Notes: a model not told the origin generated them from the letters alone. Numbered from the stretch's first letter, positions 6,879 through 15,308 are shown. The stretch: 64,000 bases of DNA from Saccharopolyspora thermophila (GCF_014646075.1 NZ_BMMT01000011.1:1-64000); one strand, 5' to 3'. Program-made: numbers and translations.

Positions 6879-6928
6879 GTGGTCCCAGAATCCGCGGGTT
6901 CAGGGTTCGATCCCCTGGCGCCCCACCA
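6879..6928 (+). other. Attachment site: 3' part of a tRNA gene (element right end)
   Basis: 6901-6917 is a complete T-arm (CAGGG, loop TTCGATC, CCCTG), followed by a 7-base acceptor strand GCGCCCC (6918-6924), discriminator A and CCA (6926-6928). No matching GGGGCGC 5' acceptor, D-arm or anticodon arm is found upstream, so this is not a whole tRNA gene. A 3' tRNA fragment next to AICE genes is the usual att scar left by tyrosine-recombinase integration. The intact tRNA should be at the other end, left of the window. The amino-acid identity cannot be read, and the left limit of the att core is approximate. Confidence 0.8.
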
Positions 6929-6958
6929 AAACCCCAGGTCAGACGGCCTGGGGTTTTT
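6929..6958 (+). terminator. Rho-independent terminator behind the tRNA fragment
   Basis: AAACCCCAGG (6929-6938) pairs with 6947-6956 and is followed by a run of T to 6958. It is the ordinary terminator of the original tRNA gene, kept beside the att site. Confidence 0.85.
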
Positions 6959-7138
6959 GTCGCGAGGACCTGGTTGCCACAAAGTTGCCAACTTCTGCCC
7001 CACTCGTCGCAAGCCACGAACTCCAGGGCCTCCGGGGCCCCGGCCGAAAGCGGCGGTCGGCGGCGCCGCGTACTGGATCAGGACCGCAGCGAGGCAGAAT
7101 GCAGCCGGACGTGTTCGACGCGACGGGAAGGGTTGCCG

Positions 7139-7540
7139 ATGCCCAGCGGTGACGACATGGACCGGGCAATCCGAGCGCTGGAGACCGGTGCCGCGCTGCC
7201 AGCGGACTCCGCCGGCCTGCTGGCCGACCTCCTGGAGGCCCACACCACCGTCGAAGTCGGCTCGAACCCGCCGAAGGGCTGGCTGATCACCGACATGGCC
7301 AGCCTCGACGTCGCCCGCTGCATCCTCGGCGAATCCGGCTCAGCCCTCGAAGACCTGAAGAAGGCCGTCGCCGCCCTGCGGGAGGGCCAGGCGTTCCCGC
7401 AGGAGTCCTCACCGGTGCTGGCGGCCCTGCTTAACAAGCACCGCCAGTTGGAGTGGCCCGCCGAGCCCTCCGAGGGCTGGCTCGCGGTCCGGGACGCCGC
7501 ACACGCGGTAGCCGCCGCCGTCGTGCGCGGCATGATGTAG
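7139..7540 (+). CDS. Hypothetical protein beside the att site
   Basis: 133 residues from ATG at 7139 with GGGAAGGG eight bases upstream. The protein seems to contain two related halves: LETGAALPADSAGLLADLLE...GWLITDMASLDVARCILGE and LREGQAFPQESSPVLAALLN...GWLAVRDAAHAVAAAVV, an internal duplication of about 65 residues. It has no signal peptide or membrane segment. I do not recognise a family. It is the first chromosomal gene after the element boundary, so its position may mark the pre-integration chromosome. Confidence 0.65.
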   Translation: MPSGDDMDRAIRALETGAALPADSAGLLADLLEAHTTVEVGSNPPKGWLITDMASLDVARCILGESGSALEDLKKAVAALREGQAFPQESSPVLAALLNKHRQLEWPAEPSEGWLAVRDAAHAVAAAVVRGMM

Positions 7541-7587
7541 CCGCCTGGCCGGCGCCGACCGCGACAGGGGCGCCCGGACCGGCTGTC

Positions 7588-8283
7588 TCACGAGGTGCCA
7601 AGGGCGAGGACGGCGCTGAGGGCTGCGGCACCGTCCAGGAGGGCTCTGGAGCGGGCCGTGATGGTGGCGTCTCTGGCGGCCAGGGCGGAGGTGACGTCGT
7701 CCAGGCGGCCGGCGCGGCGCAGCTCCGGCATGAGGGCGCGGAGGGGCTCGATGCGGTAACCGGCCTTGCGCAGTTGGTGGACGATTCGTGCGTCGCGGAC
7801 CTGGTCCGGTGTGTACCGCCGCGTTCCCCGGGCGGGGTCGCGGTCGGGGACGACAAGCTCCTCGGCATCCCAGTGCCGCAACGTCGATGGGCGCACACCG
7901 AGGGCTGCGGCGAGCTCCGAGACGCTCATCGCGTCCGATGCGCGCACGTCCTCGATCGGTTCGGCGGAGATCGCGTGGGCGGCCTCCTTGGCCCGCGCCA
8001 GTTCCGCGCGCTCTGCGTCGAGGCAGGCGTGCGCCGCGTCCAGGAGGGCCAGCACCTTCGAGATGGGGCACTCGTGGGCCGCTCGAACGATCTTCTTGGC
8101 CTCCGCCGGGCCCACGCCTGCCGCGAGGGCCCGGTATGCCAGAGCAGACTTCAGGTGGATCTCGCCGTAGACCCGGTAGCCCGCCGCCGTGCGCGCCGCC
8201 GGTGGCAGCACACCCTCGCGCTCGAGGTTGCGCACCTGCTGGACGGAGTACCCGGCACGCCGCGCGACATCGACCGTGCGCAT
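7588..8283 (-). CDS. MerR-family regulator with two MerR domains
   Basis: 231 residues from ATG at 8283 (CGCAGGAC just upstream); a longer frame to 8367 lacks a good start. Two complete MerR-like winged helices are visible: residues 1-70 (MRTVDVARRAGYSVQQVRNL, wing RTAAGYRVYG) and about residues 119-190 (SVSELAAALGVRPSTLRHWD, wing DPARGTRRYTPDQVRD), joined by a helical linker. Ordinary MerR proteins have one such domain and dimerise through the linker; tandem versions could bind as pseudo-dimers. It is divergent from the DUF6194 gene, with 86 bases between the starts, which suggests that it controls that gene. Confidence 0.85.
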   Translation of the reverse strand: MRTVDVARRAGYSVQQVRNLEREGVLPPAARTAAGYRVYGEIHLKSALAYRALAAGVGPAEAKKIVRAAHECPISKVLALLDAAHACLDAERAELARAKEAAHAISAEPIEDVRASDAMSVSELAAALGVRPSTLRHWDAEELVVPDRDPARGTRRYTPDQVRDARIVHQLRKAGYRIEPLRALMPELRRAGRLDDVTSALAARDATITARSRALLDGAAALSAVLALGTS

Positions 8284-8369
8284 GTCCTGCGATTCGCGAC
8301 CTGGCACACCGAAACCCCTCGTCCTCGGGATCGAAGTCTTCACACGCACTTTAATGTGACGCTGCACCC

Positions 8370-8843
8370 ATGACCATGGACGAGATCATCAACTTCGTGG
8401 CCGGGCTCGACGGCGTCCGCACCCTCCGGCCGGAACCCGGCGACGGCACACCGGAGATCAGCTGGGGGGACGCGTTCTTCTACTACTCGCCGGACGGCGT
8501 CGTTGCGACCAACACCCAGCCCTTCGCGACGATCGTGACCAAGAACTATCCCGGCGACGAGGCATCGCGCCTGGACCGGCCGGGCACCTTCCGCGTGAAC
8601 ATCGCCGCCGGAAAGGACGAGTTCATCCGGTGGACCGGTCACGCGCCGCGCGAACCAGCCACTGCCGAGATCGACCCCGGCACCCCCGACACCGTGATCG
8701 CACACCCCGTCTACGGCACCCTCGGCTGGCTCGCGGTGGTGAACCCGGGCCCGCGGACCGCAGCCGCGGTCCGGGAGTTGCTGAGCACCGCCCACCGCCT
8801 CGCGCGCTCCCGCCGCGAGCGACGCGCCGAACGAGGACGCTGA
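8370..8843 (+). CDS. DUF6194 family protein
   Basis: 157 residues starting MTMDEIINFVAGLDGVRTL and containing WGDAFFYYSPDG, PFATIVTKNYPGDE and HPVYGTLGWLAVVNPGP. This pattern matches a widespread actinobacterial family annotated as DUF6194, often adjacent to MerR regulators; its activity is unknown. The fold suggests a small MmcQ/YjbR-like alpha/beta protein (inference). There is no signal peptide, so it is cytoplasmic. The start at 8370 is the first of two close ATGs; a second at 8376 is possible. Confidence 0.7.
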   Translation: MTMDEIINFVAGLDGVRTLRPEPGDGTPEISWGDAFFYYSPDGVVATNTQPFATIVTKNYPGDEASRLDRPGTFRVNIAAGKDEFIRWTGHAPREPATAEIDPGTPDTVIAHPVYGTLGWLAVVNPGPRTAAAVRELLSTAHRLARSRRERRAERGR

Positions 8844-9168
8844 CCGCCCGGAGATCCCTTCCTCAGCTGGTCGCCCTGGATTGGCGGTCAGCCGGGACCG
8901 GACTCCCGGGCCGAATGCGACATCATCTCGGGAATAGTGCGCTGCGGTTCCTTATACCCGTCATTTGATGAACGCAATTTCTCGCCGTCGAAAGCACTCC
9001 GCAGGTTGGACCGCTTGATACCTTCGACGTAAAACCGTGACCACAATTTTACCGATGGGTTCCGGCTTTCTACGCTGGAGTGCGTCGCCGTGATTTCTCC
9101 GCGTCGGTGACCCGAATTCGTTTTCGAACATCCGGCGGTGTGCCCACCGCGTCGGAAAGGGGAAGCCA
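8844..9168. other. Intergenic region, no gene seen
   Basis: About 325 bases of less GC-rich sequence (AT-richest around 8935-9060). I see no convincing small gene or strong hairpin. It presumably carries the promoter of the 9169 gene; the GGAAAGGGGAAG just before 9169 is its ribosome binding site. The drop in GC content compared with the flanks is typical of regulatory DNA of acquired genes. Confidence 0.5.
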
Positions 9169-10371
9169 ATGACCGCGACCGTCGACAAGACGAAGCGCAT
9201 TCCGGCCCAGCAGCGGGCCGGCGACTCGGCCAGCGACGTCATCGCGCTGTACCAGAAGTGGTACAACGCGCTGACCAGCCAGCTCAACCTCGATCCGCGC
9301 CGGTTCGTGCTGATGCAGCCGGGGGTCGCGCTGCCGAGCACGAGCGCTGAGTTGTGGCAGTACTTCAACGTCATCCCGCCCGCGTCCGTGGTCGAGGAAA
9401 GCCCCGGGCACATGAGCATGTCTGGCTACAACCAGTTCCTGGACAACTACCGGCAGGTGGTGAACGCCCTGCTCCCGCAGGCGAACATCAATCTGCAGGA
9501 GGTCCTGGGCGACTGGTACTCGGGCTGGATGGACTACAAAGCGGCCAATCCCAAACCCGCGAACGTGGCGTGGGCCGACTACTTCTACGAATGGGCGATC
9601 GGAAATGCGCCCAACGTCGCCGCCCGCGGGCGCAGTGCCTTCCTCCGGCTGCAGAACGACATGGTGGTCAAAGCCCAGGGTGACGCTTTCGACGCGTCAT
9701 TCCTCACCCACGGCGTCCCCCAGTTCAGCCTCACCATCGACGCCGTCAAGTCGCAGATCCGCGGCGGGCAGTCGGCCGCCGTCGTGTTCGACAGCGACAA
9801 GGTGCAGCGCGAGAACGCGCAGAACTGGGCCGAGATGCGGGTCCAGACCGAAGCGCTGTGGTTCTTCGAGGCGGCCAGGGCCGACGCCTCCTGGCAGCAG
9901 TTGAGCGCGAAGGCCAGCTCGGCGGGCATCAGCGTCGACATCAAGTTCGCCAACGTGATCACCGCCCCGGCGATGCCGGGCGGCTGGTACCACTCCTCGG
10001 TGCTGGGCCTGGCCTTCACTCACCCGAAGGACAACCGGGTCTGGGACAGCAACGGTGAGGTGAGCTGGGACAGCACCTTCGGCGAAACCGGCAACATGCA
10101 GCGGTTCCTCGCCTCGGTTGTGGTGGTGGACGGCATCCAGATGACCGTTCGGACCAAGGCGACGTTCTCCACGGAGGAACAGCAGAAGATGCGCGCCGAG
10201 TTCCACGGCGGGATCTGGCCCTTCGTCGGGATCGACGCCGCCGCGGGGCACAACGGCGACATCAAGTTCGACGACGACGGCAGCCTCGTCGTGACCTCCG
10301 CCCAGAACGTCGGCAATCCGCAGATCCTCGGCGGCAACATCGTCTCCGCCGAGGAGATGCTCGCCAGGTGA
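9169..10371 (+). CDS. Unrecognised 400-residue cysteine-free protein
   Basis: ATG at 9169 has a strong GGAAAGGGG ribosome binding site. The protein has 400 residues, about thirteen Trp and no Cys. The N-terminal half is helical (ALYQKWYNALTSQLNL, YNQFLDNYRQVVNALLP), the C-terminal half beta-rich (GISVDIKFANVITAP, FLASVVVVDGIQMTVRT, GDIKFDDDGSLVVTSAQN). No signal peptide, membrane helix or catalytic motif is evident. The gene stands alone, with a lower-GC leader and a convergent neighbour. The layout is compatible with a secreted or pore-forming type protein leaving by another route, but that is a guess. I do not recognise it. Confidence 0.75.
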   Translation: MTATVDKTKRIPAQQRAGDSASDVIALYQKWYNALTSQLNLDPRRFVLMQPGVALPSTSAELWQYFNVIPPASVVEESPGHMSMSGYNQFLDNYRQVVNALLPQANINLQEVLGDWYSGWMDYKAANPKPANVAWADYFYEWAIGNAPNVAARGRSAFLRLQNDMVVKAQGDAFDASFLTHGVPQFSLTIDAVKSQIRGGQSAAVVFDSDKVQRENAQNWAEMRVQTEALWFFEAARADASWQQLSAKASSAGISVDIKFANVITAPAMPGGWYHSSVLGLAFTHPKDNRVWDSNGEVSWDSTFGETGNMQRFLASVVVVDGIQMTVRTKATFSTEEQQKMRAEFHGGIWPFVGIDAAAGHNGDIKFDDDGSLVVTSAQNVGNPQILGGNIVSAEEMLAR

Positions 10372-10516
10372 CCGCAGCACCATCGTCCGGGCACGCCTGG
10401 TGCCTCTCCTGTTGGGGACGCGCCGGGCGGGCCCGCGTTCGGGGCGGGCCGTGCCGGAATCCGTCGAGGCGTGGCAGGCCGTCGCGGACGTCGTGATCCC
10501 GGGGATGCTGGAGCGC

Positions 10517-10972
10517 TCAGGCGCTCGCGCGGACCCGGACCATGGGCAGGCGCTCGGCGACGTCCTCACCCAGCGGCTCCGCGGACGCCAGTTCCGGGAT
10601 GTCCAGGATCCTGCCGAGGGCTGCGGCGGCTCTCGGGCGCTCCCCGCGGTATGCCTCCAGGCGGGCCCGGGTCTCCGCGGCCGACAGCACCTCGGCGCGC
10701 GCCGGGGCGGCGCGGACGTGCCCCGTCCAGACACGCACCGACGGGTTCGCGCGGATGTTACGGAACCACTCGGAACGCGGGCCATAGCCGGACACCAGCA
10801 GCAGCGCGCCCGGTTCGCGGTCCAGCACCTCGAGCGCCGCGTACCGGCGTTTCCCGGTCTTCCTGCCGCGGTGCTCCAGCACCATGATCCGGGAACCAAC
10901 CAGCCAGCCGAAACCGTGCCGGTACAGCGGGATCGGGGCGCGGGCTAGCCAGCGCGGGATGTGTCGCACCAT
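10517..10972 (-). CDS. Deazaflavin (F420)-dependent nitroreductase/quinone reductase, Ddn-like
   Basis: 151 residues from ATG at 10972 (AGGAGG nine bases upstream; a GTG six bases earlier is less well spaced). It shows the Ddn pattern: N-terminal amphipathic region, LEHRGRKTGKRRYAALEV and then LLVSGYGPRSEWFRNIRANP, ending in an arginine-rich region. The family binds reduced F420 and reduces quinones or nitro compounds at the membrane face. Single gene, convergent with the unknown 9169 gene and divergent from the kinase gene. The physiological substrate is not known. Confidence 0.85.
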   Translation of the reverse strand: MVRHIPRWLARAPIPLYRHGFGWLVGSRIMVLEHRGRKTGKRRYAALEVLDREPGALLLVSGYGPRSEWFRNIRANPSVRVWTGHVRAAPARAEVLSAAETRARLEAYRGERPRAAAALGRILDIPELASAEPLGEDVAERLPMVRVRASA

Positions 10973-11081
10973 GACCACTTCCCTCCTGGTCCCTTCCTAC
11001 CACCGACCGATGGGGCGCTCCCTCAGTGGCCTTGTTCCACATCGAAAAAGACAATACTGACCGCCCGGTAATGTCGATCCG

Positions 11082-12599
11082 GTGAAGGTGTCCAGGCGGG
11101 ATCTGCTGTGGTGGCTGCTGCTGTCCCTCCCGGTGCTGGCGGCAAACCAGGTGTCGGCGACCACGCCGTTGCGCACCTGGGAGATCGTGCTCGGCGTCGC
11201 CGTGGTCGCGGCCACCGCGGTGCTGCGGCGCCGGCGCCCGCTCGTCACCGTCATCGTCGCGCTCGGCGTCTGGGACCTGGCGCTCATCACCCGACCCGAC
11301 GCGACGTCCGTCGGCGCGGTCGCCTTCGTCGCACTCCTCGCCGCCACCGGCTACAACGCGGGATTCCGGATCCACCGCCAGCGTGACGCGCTGTTCCGGT
11401 TCGCGCTGGCCAGCGCGCTGCTGTCGCTGCTCGTGCTGCTGTTCGCCCACGACGTCGGCGCGTGGCTGGTGTCGGTGATCGGCGCGGTGCTGTTCACCCT
11501 GTGCCCGTGGGTGCTGGGCCGCCACCACCAGAAGTACCGGGCGCTGGTGCGCGCCGGCTGGGAGCGCGCGGAACAGCTGGAACGGCAGCAGCAGCTCATC
11601 GACGAGCAAGCGCGTCTGCAGGAACGCACCCGCATCGCCCGGGACATGCACGACCTCCTCGGGCACCAGCTCAGCCTGGTGGCACTGCGGATCGGCGCGC
11701 TGGAAGTCGCGCCCTCGCTCGACGCCGCGCACCGCGAGGCAGCCGGTCAGGCACGCGCCTCGGTGACTGCCGCCGCGGAGCGGCTGCGCGAGGTCATCGA
11801 GGTGCTGCGCGACGACAGCGCCATCGCGCCCGGCAGCGTCGCGGAGCTCGTGCGGAACGCCCGCCGCTCCGGAATGCCGGTGGCACTGGCCGAAACCGGC
11901 GAGGTCGCGGAGTCGTCGATGCGTTCGCGCGCGGTGTGCCGGATCGTGCAGGAAGCGCTCACCAACGCGGCGAAGCACGCCCCGGGCACCGCCGTCACCG
12001 TCGAGGTCGACCATCGTGAGGACGAGAGCGCGGTCCGCGTGGCCAATGCCCTGCCCGATGAGCCGCCGAACGCGCCCGGCAACGGCTCCGGGCTCGTCGC
12101 GCTGGCCGAGCGGGTGCGACTCGCGGGCGGCACGTTCCAGGCCGGACCGGAGGGCGGCCGGTTCGTCGTCGACGCGCGGATTCCGCAGGTCGCGCAGGCC
12201 ATCCCGGCGGTGTCGGAGTCGGCCGCGCACCTCGCCAGGGCCGAGCAGCAGGTCCGCGGCAGCCGCAACATCGCCATCGCGGTGGCCGCCGCGAGCGCCG
12301 TCGGCCTGGGACTGCTGTCGGCGTCGATCATCGTCTTCGACACCATCACGTCCGTGATCACGCCGGCTGACTACGAGCGCATCCAGGTGGGGCGACCGCG
12401 CTCGGCGATCGAACCGCACCTGCCGTCCCGCACACGCATGGACGACCCGCCCGAGGACGACCTGACCAGGCCCGCCGACGCGAGGTGCGAGTACTACAGC
12501 ACGCACCACAACCCCTTCGGGGAGCGGCGCGGCGACCTGTACCGGCTGTGTTTCCGGCAGAACGTGCTGGTGAGCAAGGACTATCTGCGACGGTGGTAG
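11082..12599 (+). CDS. NarL-type sensor histidine kinase with an extra C-terminal membrane domain
   Basis: 505 residues. Four to five membrane helices (residues about 8-150), then a coiled coil and a HisKA_3 dimerisation domain with ERTRIARDMHDLLGH (phospho-acceptor His190). The HATPase domain shows ALTNAAKH (N box) and GNGSGLVAL (G box), ending near residue 365. Unlike most NarL kinases, the chain continues: a further hydrophobic helix (about 397-425) and about 75 residues with two Cys (ADARCEYY...YRLCFRQ) that would lie outside the cell. The GTG start is followed two bases after the stop by the regulator gene. A TAATGT at 11069-11074 fits a -10 box for a leaderless or near-leaderless message. 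Confidence 0.88.
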   Translation: MKVSRRDLLWWLLLSLPVLAANQVSATTPLRTWEIVLGVAVVAATAVLRRRRPLVTVIVALGVWDLALITRPDATSVGAVAFVALLAATGYNAGFRIHRQRDALFRFALASALLSLLVLLFAHDVGAWLVSVIGAVLFTLCPWVLGRHHQKYRALVRAGWERAEQLERQQQLIDEQARLQERTRIARDMHDLLGHQLSLVALRIGALEVAPSLDAAHREAAGQARASVTAAAERLREVIEVLRDDSAIAPGSVAELVRNARRSGMPVALAETGEVAESSMRSRAVCRIVQEALTNAAKHAPGTAVTVEVDHREDESAVRVANALPDEPPNAPGNGSGLVALAERVRLAGGTFQAGPEGGRFVVDARIPQVAQAIPAVSESAAHLARAEQQVRGSRNIAIAVAAASAVGLGLLSASIIVFDTITSVITPADYERIQVGRPRSAIEPHLPSRTRMDDPPEDDLTRPADARCEYYSTHHNPFGERRGDLYRLCFRQNVLVSKDYLRRW

Positions 12600-12601
12600 G
12601 T

Positions 12602-13252
12602 GTGGACGTGCGCGTGGTGCTGGCCGACGACGAACCGGTGATCCGGGCGGGGGTGCGGGCCATCCTGGCCGCCGATCGCGGCATCGAGGTCGTCGGGGAG
12701 GCCGCCGACGGGCGCGCCGCGGTGGAGCTGGTACGCCGGCACCGGCCCGCGGTGGCACTGCTGGACATCCGCATGCCCGGCCTGGACGGGCTGGGCGCCG
12801 CGGACGAAATCCGCCGCGTGGCACCGGGAACCGCCGTGCTCATCATGACGACGTTCGACGAGGACGCCTACGTCACGCGCGCCCTGCACGGCGGGGCCAG
12901 CGGATTCCTGCTCAAGACCGGGGACCCGCGCGAACTGATCCTCGGTGTCCGCGCGGCGGCCGATGGCGGGGCGTACCTCTCGCCGCCGGTGGCGCAGCGC
13001 GTGCTCAAGCAGCTCGGCGGGCAGCGCCGCCAGATCGCGGCGCAGCAGCGGATCGAGGTGCTCAGCGACCGGGAACGCGAGGTGCTCGCGCTGGTGGGTG
13101 CCGGGATGTCCAACGCGGAGATCGCCCGCACCCTGCACGTCGTCGAGGGCACGGTGAAGGCGTATGTGAGCGCGATCCTGAACCGCCTCGGCGTGAAGAA
13201 CCGGGTGCAGGCGGCGATCCTCGCCCACGAAGCGGGCCTCGTCACCCGCTGA
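12602..13252 (+). CDS. NarL/LuxR-family response regulator
   Basis: 216 residues from GTG at 12602, two bases after the kinase stop. Receiver domain residues 1-120 with acidic pocket (LADDEP), phospho-acceptor Asp55 (ALLDIRMPG) and Lys in FLLKTGDP. LuxR-type HTH at about 150-212 (LSDREREVLALVGAGMSNAEI, VEGTVKAYVSAILNRLGVKN). It is the partner of the upstream kinase. Target genes are not identified; the divergent Ddn-like gene and the following PAP2 phosphatase are candidates by position. Confidence 0.92.
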   Translation: MDVRVVLADDEPVIRAGVRAILAADRGIEVVGEAADGRAAVELVRRHRPAVALLDIRMPGLDGLGAADEIRRVAPGTAVLIMTTFDEDAYVTRALHGGASGFLLKTGDPRELILGVRAAADGGAYLSPPVAQRVLKQLGGQRRQIAAQQRIEVLSDREREVLALVGAGMSNAEIARTLHVVEGTVKAYVSAILNRLGVKNRVQAAILAHEAGLVTR

Positions 13253-13285
13253 CCGTCTGCGAGACCGCGGTTCCCGGCCGGGGCG

Positions 13286-13891
13286 TCAGGCGTGCTGGGC
13301 CGCTGCGGGAGCTTTCGCCCTGACCAGGGCAGCTGCGAACACCATGCCCACCGCTGCCGTCACGGAGCCCAGGAGGAGGCCCGTGATGACGTCGTGCGGG
13401 TAGTGCACGCCCAGGAAAACCCGCAGGAACGCCTCCAGCGGGGCCAGCACGAGCACCACCACCGCGAGCCGCCGCCAGGCCACGGCGAGCGCGACCGCGA
13501 CGGCCGCCGCGATGGTCGAGTGGTTGCTGGGGAACGACCAGTCGCCCGGCTCCGGGCATTCGGCGACGGAGGCTGCGGCACCGCGCACCGCGCGGCAGGG
13601 ACGTTCCTGCTCGACCAGCGACTTCGTGGTTTCGCTGAGCACGTAGGCCACCACGGTGACCACCGGGGCCGCCCACGCCAGGACCCGCGCCCGCAGGTCG
13701 GCCCGCCGGATCCGCCACAGGTTCGCCACCACGAGCGCGCCGAGCACCAGCAGGACCGCGTCGGTGGCGACCACCGCAACCGCCTGCACCCATTCGGGTG
13801 ACTCCGCGGCGAGTCCGGTCACCGCCCGGTACCAGTCGATGCTGACGTCCGGCACGTCCTCGATCTCGTTGCTGGTCAAGGACAAACTCAT
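13286..13891 (-). CDS. PAP2-family membrane phosphatase (BcrC-like)
   Basis: 201 residues with five to six membrane helices. The three phosphatase motifs are present: KSLVEQERP (KX6RP), PSNHS (PSGH-like, Gly replaced by Asn) and RVFLGVHYPHD (SRX5HX3D with the first Ser replaced by Leu upstream). Lengths and motifs fit undecaprenyl-pyrophosphate or lipid phosphatases that recycle lipid carrier at the outer face. Convergent with the response regulator gene, 33 bases apart. The next upstream gene (DUF418) is 178 bases away, so it is probably transcribed alone. Confidence 0.85.
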   Translation of the reverse strand: MSLSLTSNEIEDVPDVSIDWYRAVTGLAAESPEWVQAVAVVATDAVLLVLGALVVANLWRIRRADLRARVLAWAAPVVTVVAYVLSETTKSLVEQERPCRAVRGAAASVAECPEPGDWSFPSNHSTIAAAVAVALAVAWRRLAVVVLVLAPLEAFLRVFLGVHYPHDVITGLLLGSVTAAVGMVFAAALVRAKAPAAAQHA

Positions 13892-14069
13892 TCGCTCCTC
13901 CGTCTCCCGGCATCAGGTGCGGTCGACGGTAGGAGACCGAAGATCACCCAGCAGTGGTCTTTCGCCAGCAGCCGTCCTTACTTTCGTCGGATTCCGGGCA
14001 CATCACCCGGCGGGTCTTTCAGGCGAACTTGGCTGACCGGCCTCGCACAGCGTCGGGTGCCCTCGGCGG

Positions 14070-15209
14070 TCAGCGTTGGGGGAGGCGGTACGCCCAGTTC
14101 CACACCGTTTCCAGCGGCCCGCGTTCGAAGCGGCGCAGCCACCACGTGGACAGCGTCATGAACGTCGCGCAGATCGCCGCCCAGGCCGTCAGCACCCACC
14201 ACGGCCTGGCCCAGTCGAAGCGGGTCGCCAGGCCGAATCCCCAGCCATAGCACAGGATCGTGGCCATCAGGTTCTGAAACACGTAGCATGACAGGGCCGT
14301 CCGCCCCACCGATGTCAGGCCACGCTGCAGGAGACCGGGGGTGCCGCGCATCGAGCGGAGCACCGTCGGGATCAGCCCGAGCAGACCGAGCGCGATGAAC
14401 GGCGGCAGGATGTAGCGGTCGACCATGAACCAGGCGGGACCCGCGTAGGCGGTGCACAGGTTCAGCGGCACGCCGATGCCGAACCCGAAGGCCATCAGCC
14501 AGTTCCGCAGCCGCTGGCCCTCGGGCGCGAACACGCCCGCCCGCTGCAGGCGCGCACCGATCAGAAACAGCGCGATCGACATCGGAATGATGTAGATCGC
14601 TTCTGCCCGGTAGTCCTCCCAGTGCGCCAGGCGCTCCGCGACCTGCTCCAGCCAGGTGCCGCTGGCGAACACGTCCGTCGGCGTGCCGTTCAGCGACCAC
14701 TGCCCGGCCAGCAGCCCCAACGTGGCGAAGCTGATGAAGGAGACGTGCAGCGTGACCATCGCGATGATCCAGATCCTGATGGTCCGCTGGCTGCGGCCGA
14801 TCAGGTACGCCACCAGCATCGAGGTGACCGCGTAGCTCATGAGCACGTCGAACTCGAAGATCAGCACGTAGTGCAGCAGCCCCTCGACGAACAGCAGCGC
14901 GGCCCGCCACAGGTACCAGCCGGGCCAGCGGCCGCCGCGGCGGAGCGCGGACCGGTACTGCAGCTCGAGCCCGATGCCGAACAGCAGCGTGAGCAGCGCC
15001 AGGAACTTGCCGTTGGCCAGAAACCGCAGACCGGCCTCCACGGTGGCGGCGAGCGTCCCGGTCTGCACGGCGCTCAGCAGTCCGGCTGGTCCCTGCGGAT
15101 CGGTGAAGATCCAGATGTTGGTGCCCAGCGTGCCTAGGATGGCGACGCCGCGGACCACGTCGATCGCGGTGATGCGACTGGAGGTGGGCGCCTGTTGTAG
15201 GTCGGTCAT
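14070..15209 (-). CDS. DUF418 family polytopic membrane protein
   Basis: 379 residues from ATG at 15209, chosen because it removes an unsupported N-terminal extension. It begins SSRITAIDVVRGVAILGTLGTNIW, the acyltransferase-3/DUF418-like first helix with a conserved DxxRG, and has about ten membrane helices, ending with the DUF418 part (SVGRTALSCYVFQNLMATIL). The family is thought to modify or transport an envelope component but its reaction is unproven. It is divergent from the TetR gene, whose operators lie between them, so it is the likely regulated target. Confidence 0.85.
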   Translation of the reverse strand: MTDLQQAPTSSRITAIDVVRGVAILGTLGTNIWIFTDPQGPAGLLSAVQTGTLAATVEAGLRFLANGKFLALLTLLFGIGLELQYRSALRRGGRWPGWYLWRAALLFVEGLLHYVLIFEFDVLMSYAVTSMLVAYLIGRSQRTIRIWIIAMVTLHVSFISFATLGLLAGQWSLNGTPTDVFASGTWLEQVAERLAHWEDYRAEAIYIIPMSIALFLIGARLQRAGVFAPEGQRLRNWLMAFGFGIGVPLNLCTAYAGPAWFMVDRYILPPFIALGLLGLIPTVLRSMRGTPGLLQRGLTSVGRTALSCYVFQNLMATILCYGWGFGLATRFDWARPWWVLTAWAAICATFMTLSTWWLRRFERGPLETVWNWAYRLPQR

Positions 15210-15256
15210 GGAGTTCCCAGGTGTAAAACGTGCCTCCGCGAACACGGAGGGTTACG

Positions 15257-15308
15257 ATGCAAGTGCATGGTAAACCGCTCGCGAACCGGTTCGCAATGCA
15301 GTTGCATT
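15257..15308. promoter_or_regulatory. Repeated operator palindromes of the TetR regulator
   Basis: Three perfect palindromes lie in the 113-base gap between the divergent starts: ATGCA-AG-TGCAT (15257-15268), GCGAACCGGTTCGC (15281-15294) and AATGCA-GT-TGCATT (15295-15308). The first and third share the TGCA-N2-TGCA core, 39 bases centre to centre, close to four helical turns. They probably bind the TetR dimer at 15323 and control both genes. Confidence 0.7.

Noticed and set aside
6841..6928. Full tRNA gene at the right end of the element
   Set aside because: Only the T-arm, 3' acceptor and CCA are present; no matching 5' acceptor or anticodon arm upstream.
10758..12824. 688-codon minus-strand frame opposite the histidine kinase
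   Set aside because: No domain, Arg/His/Pro-rich; shadow of the kinase and regulator genes.
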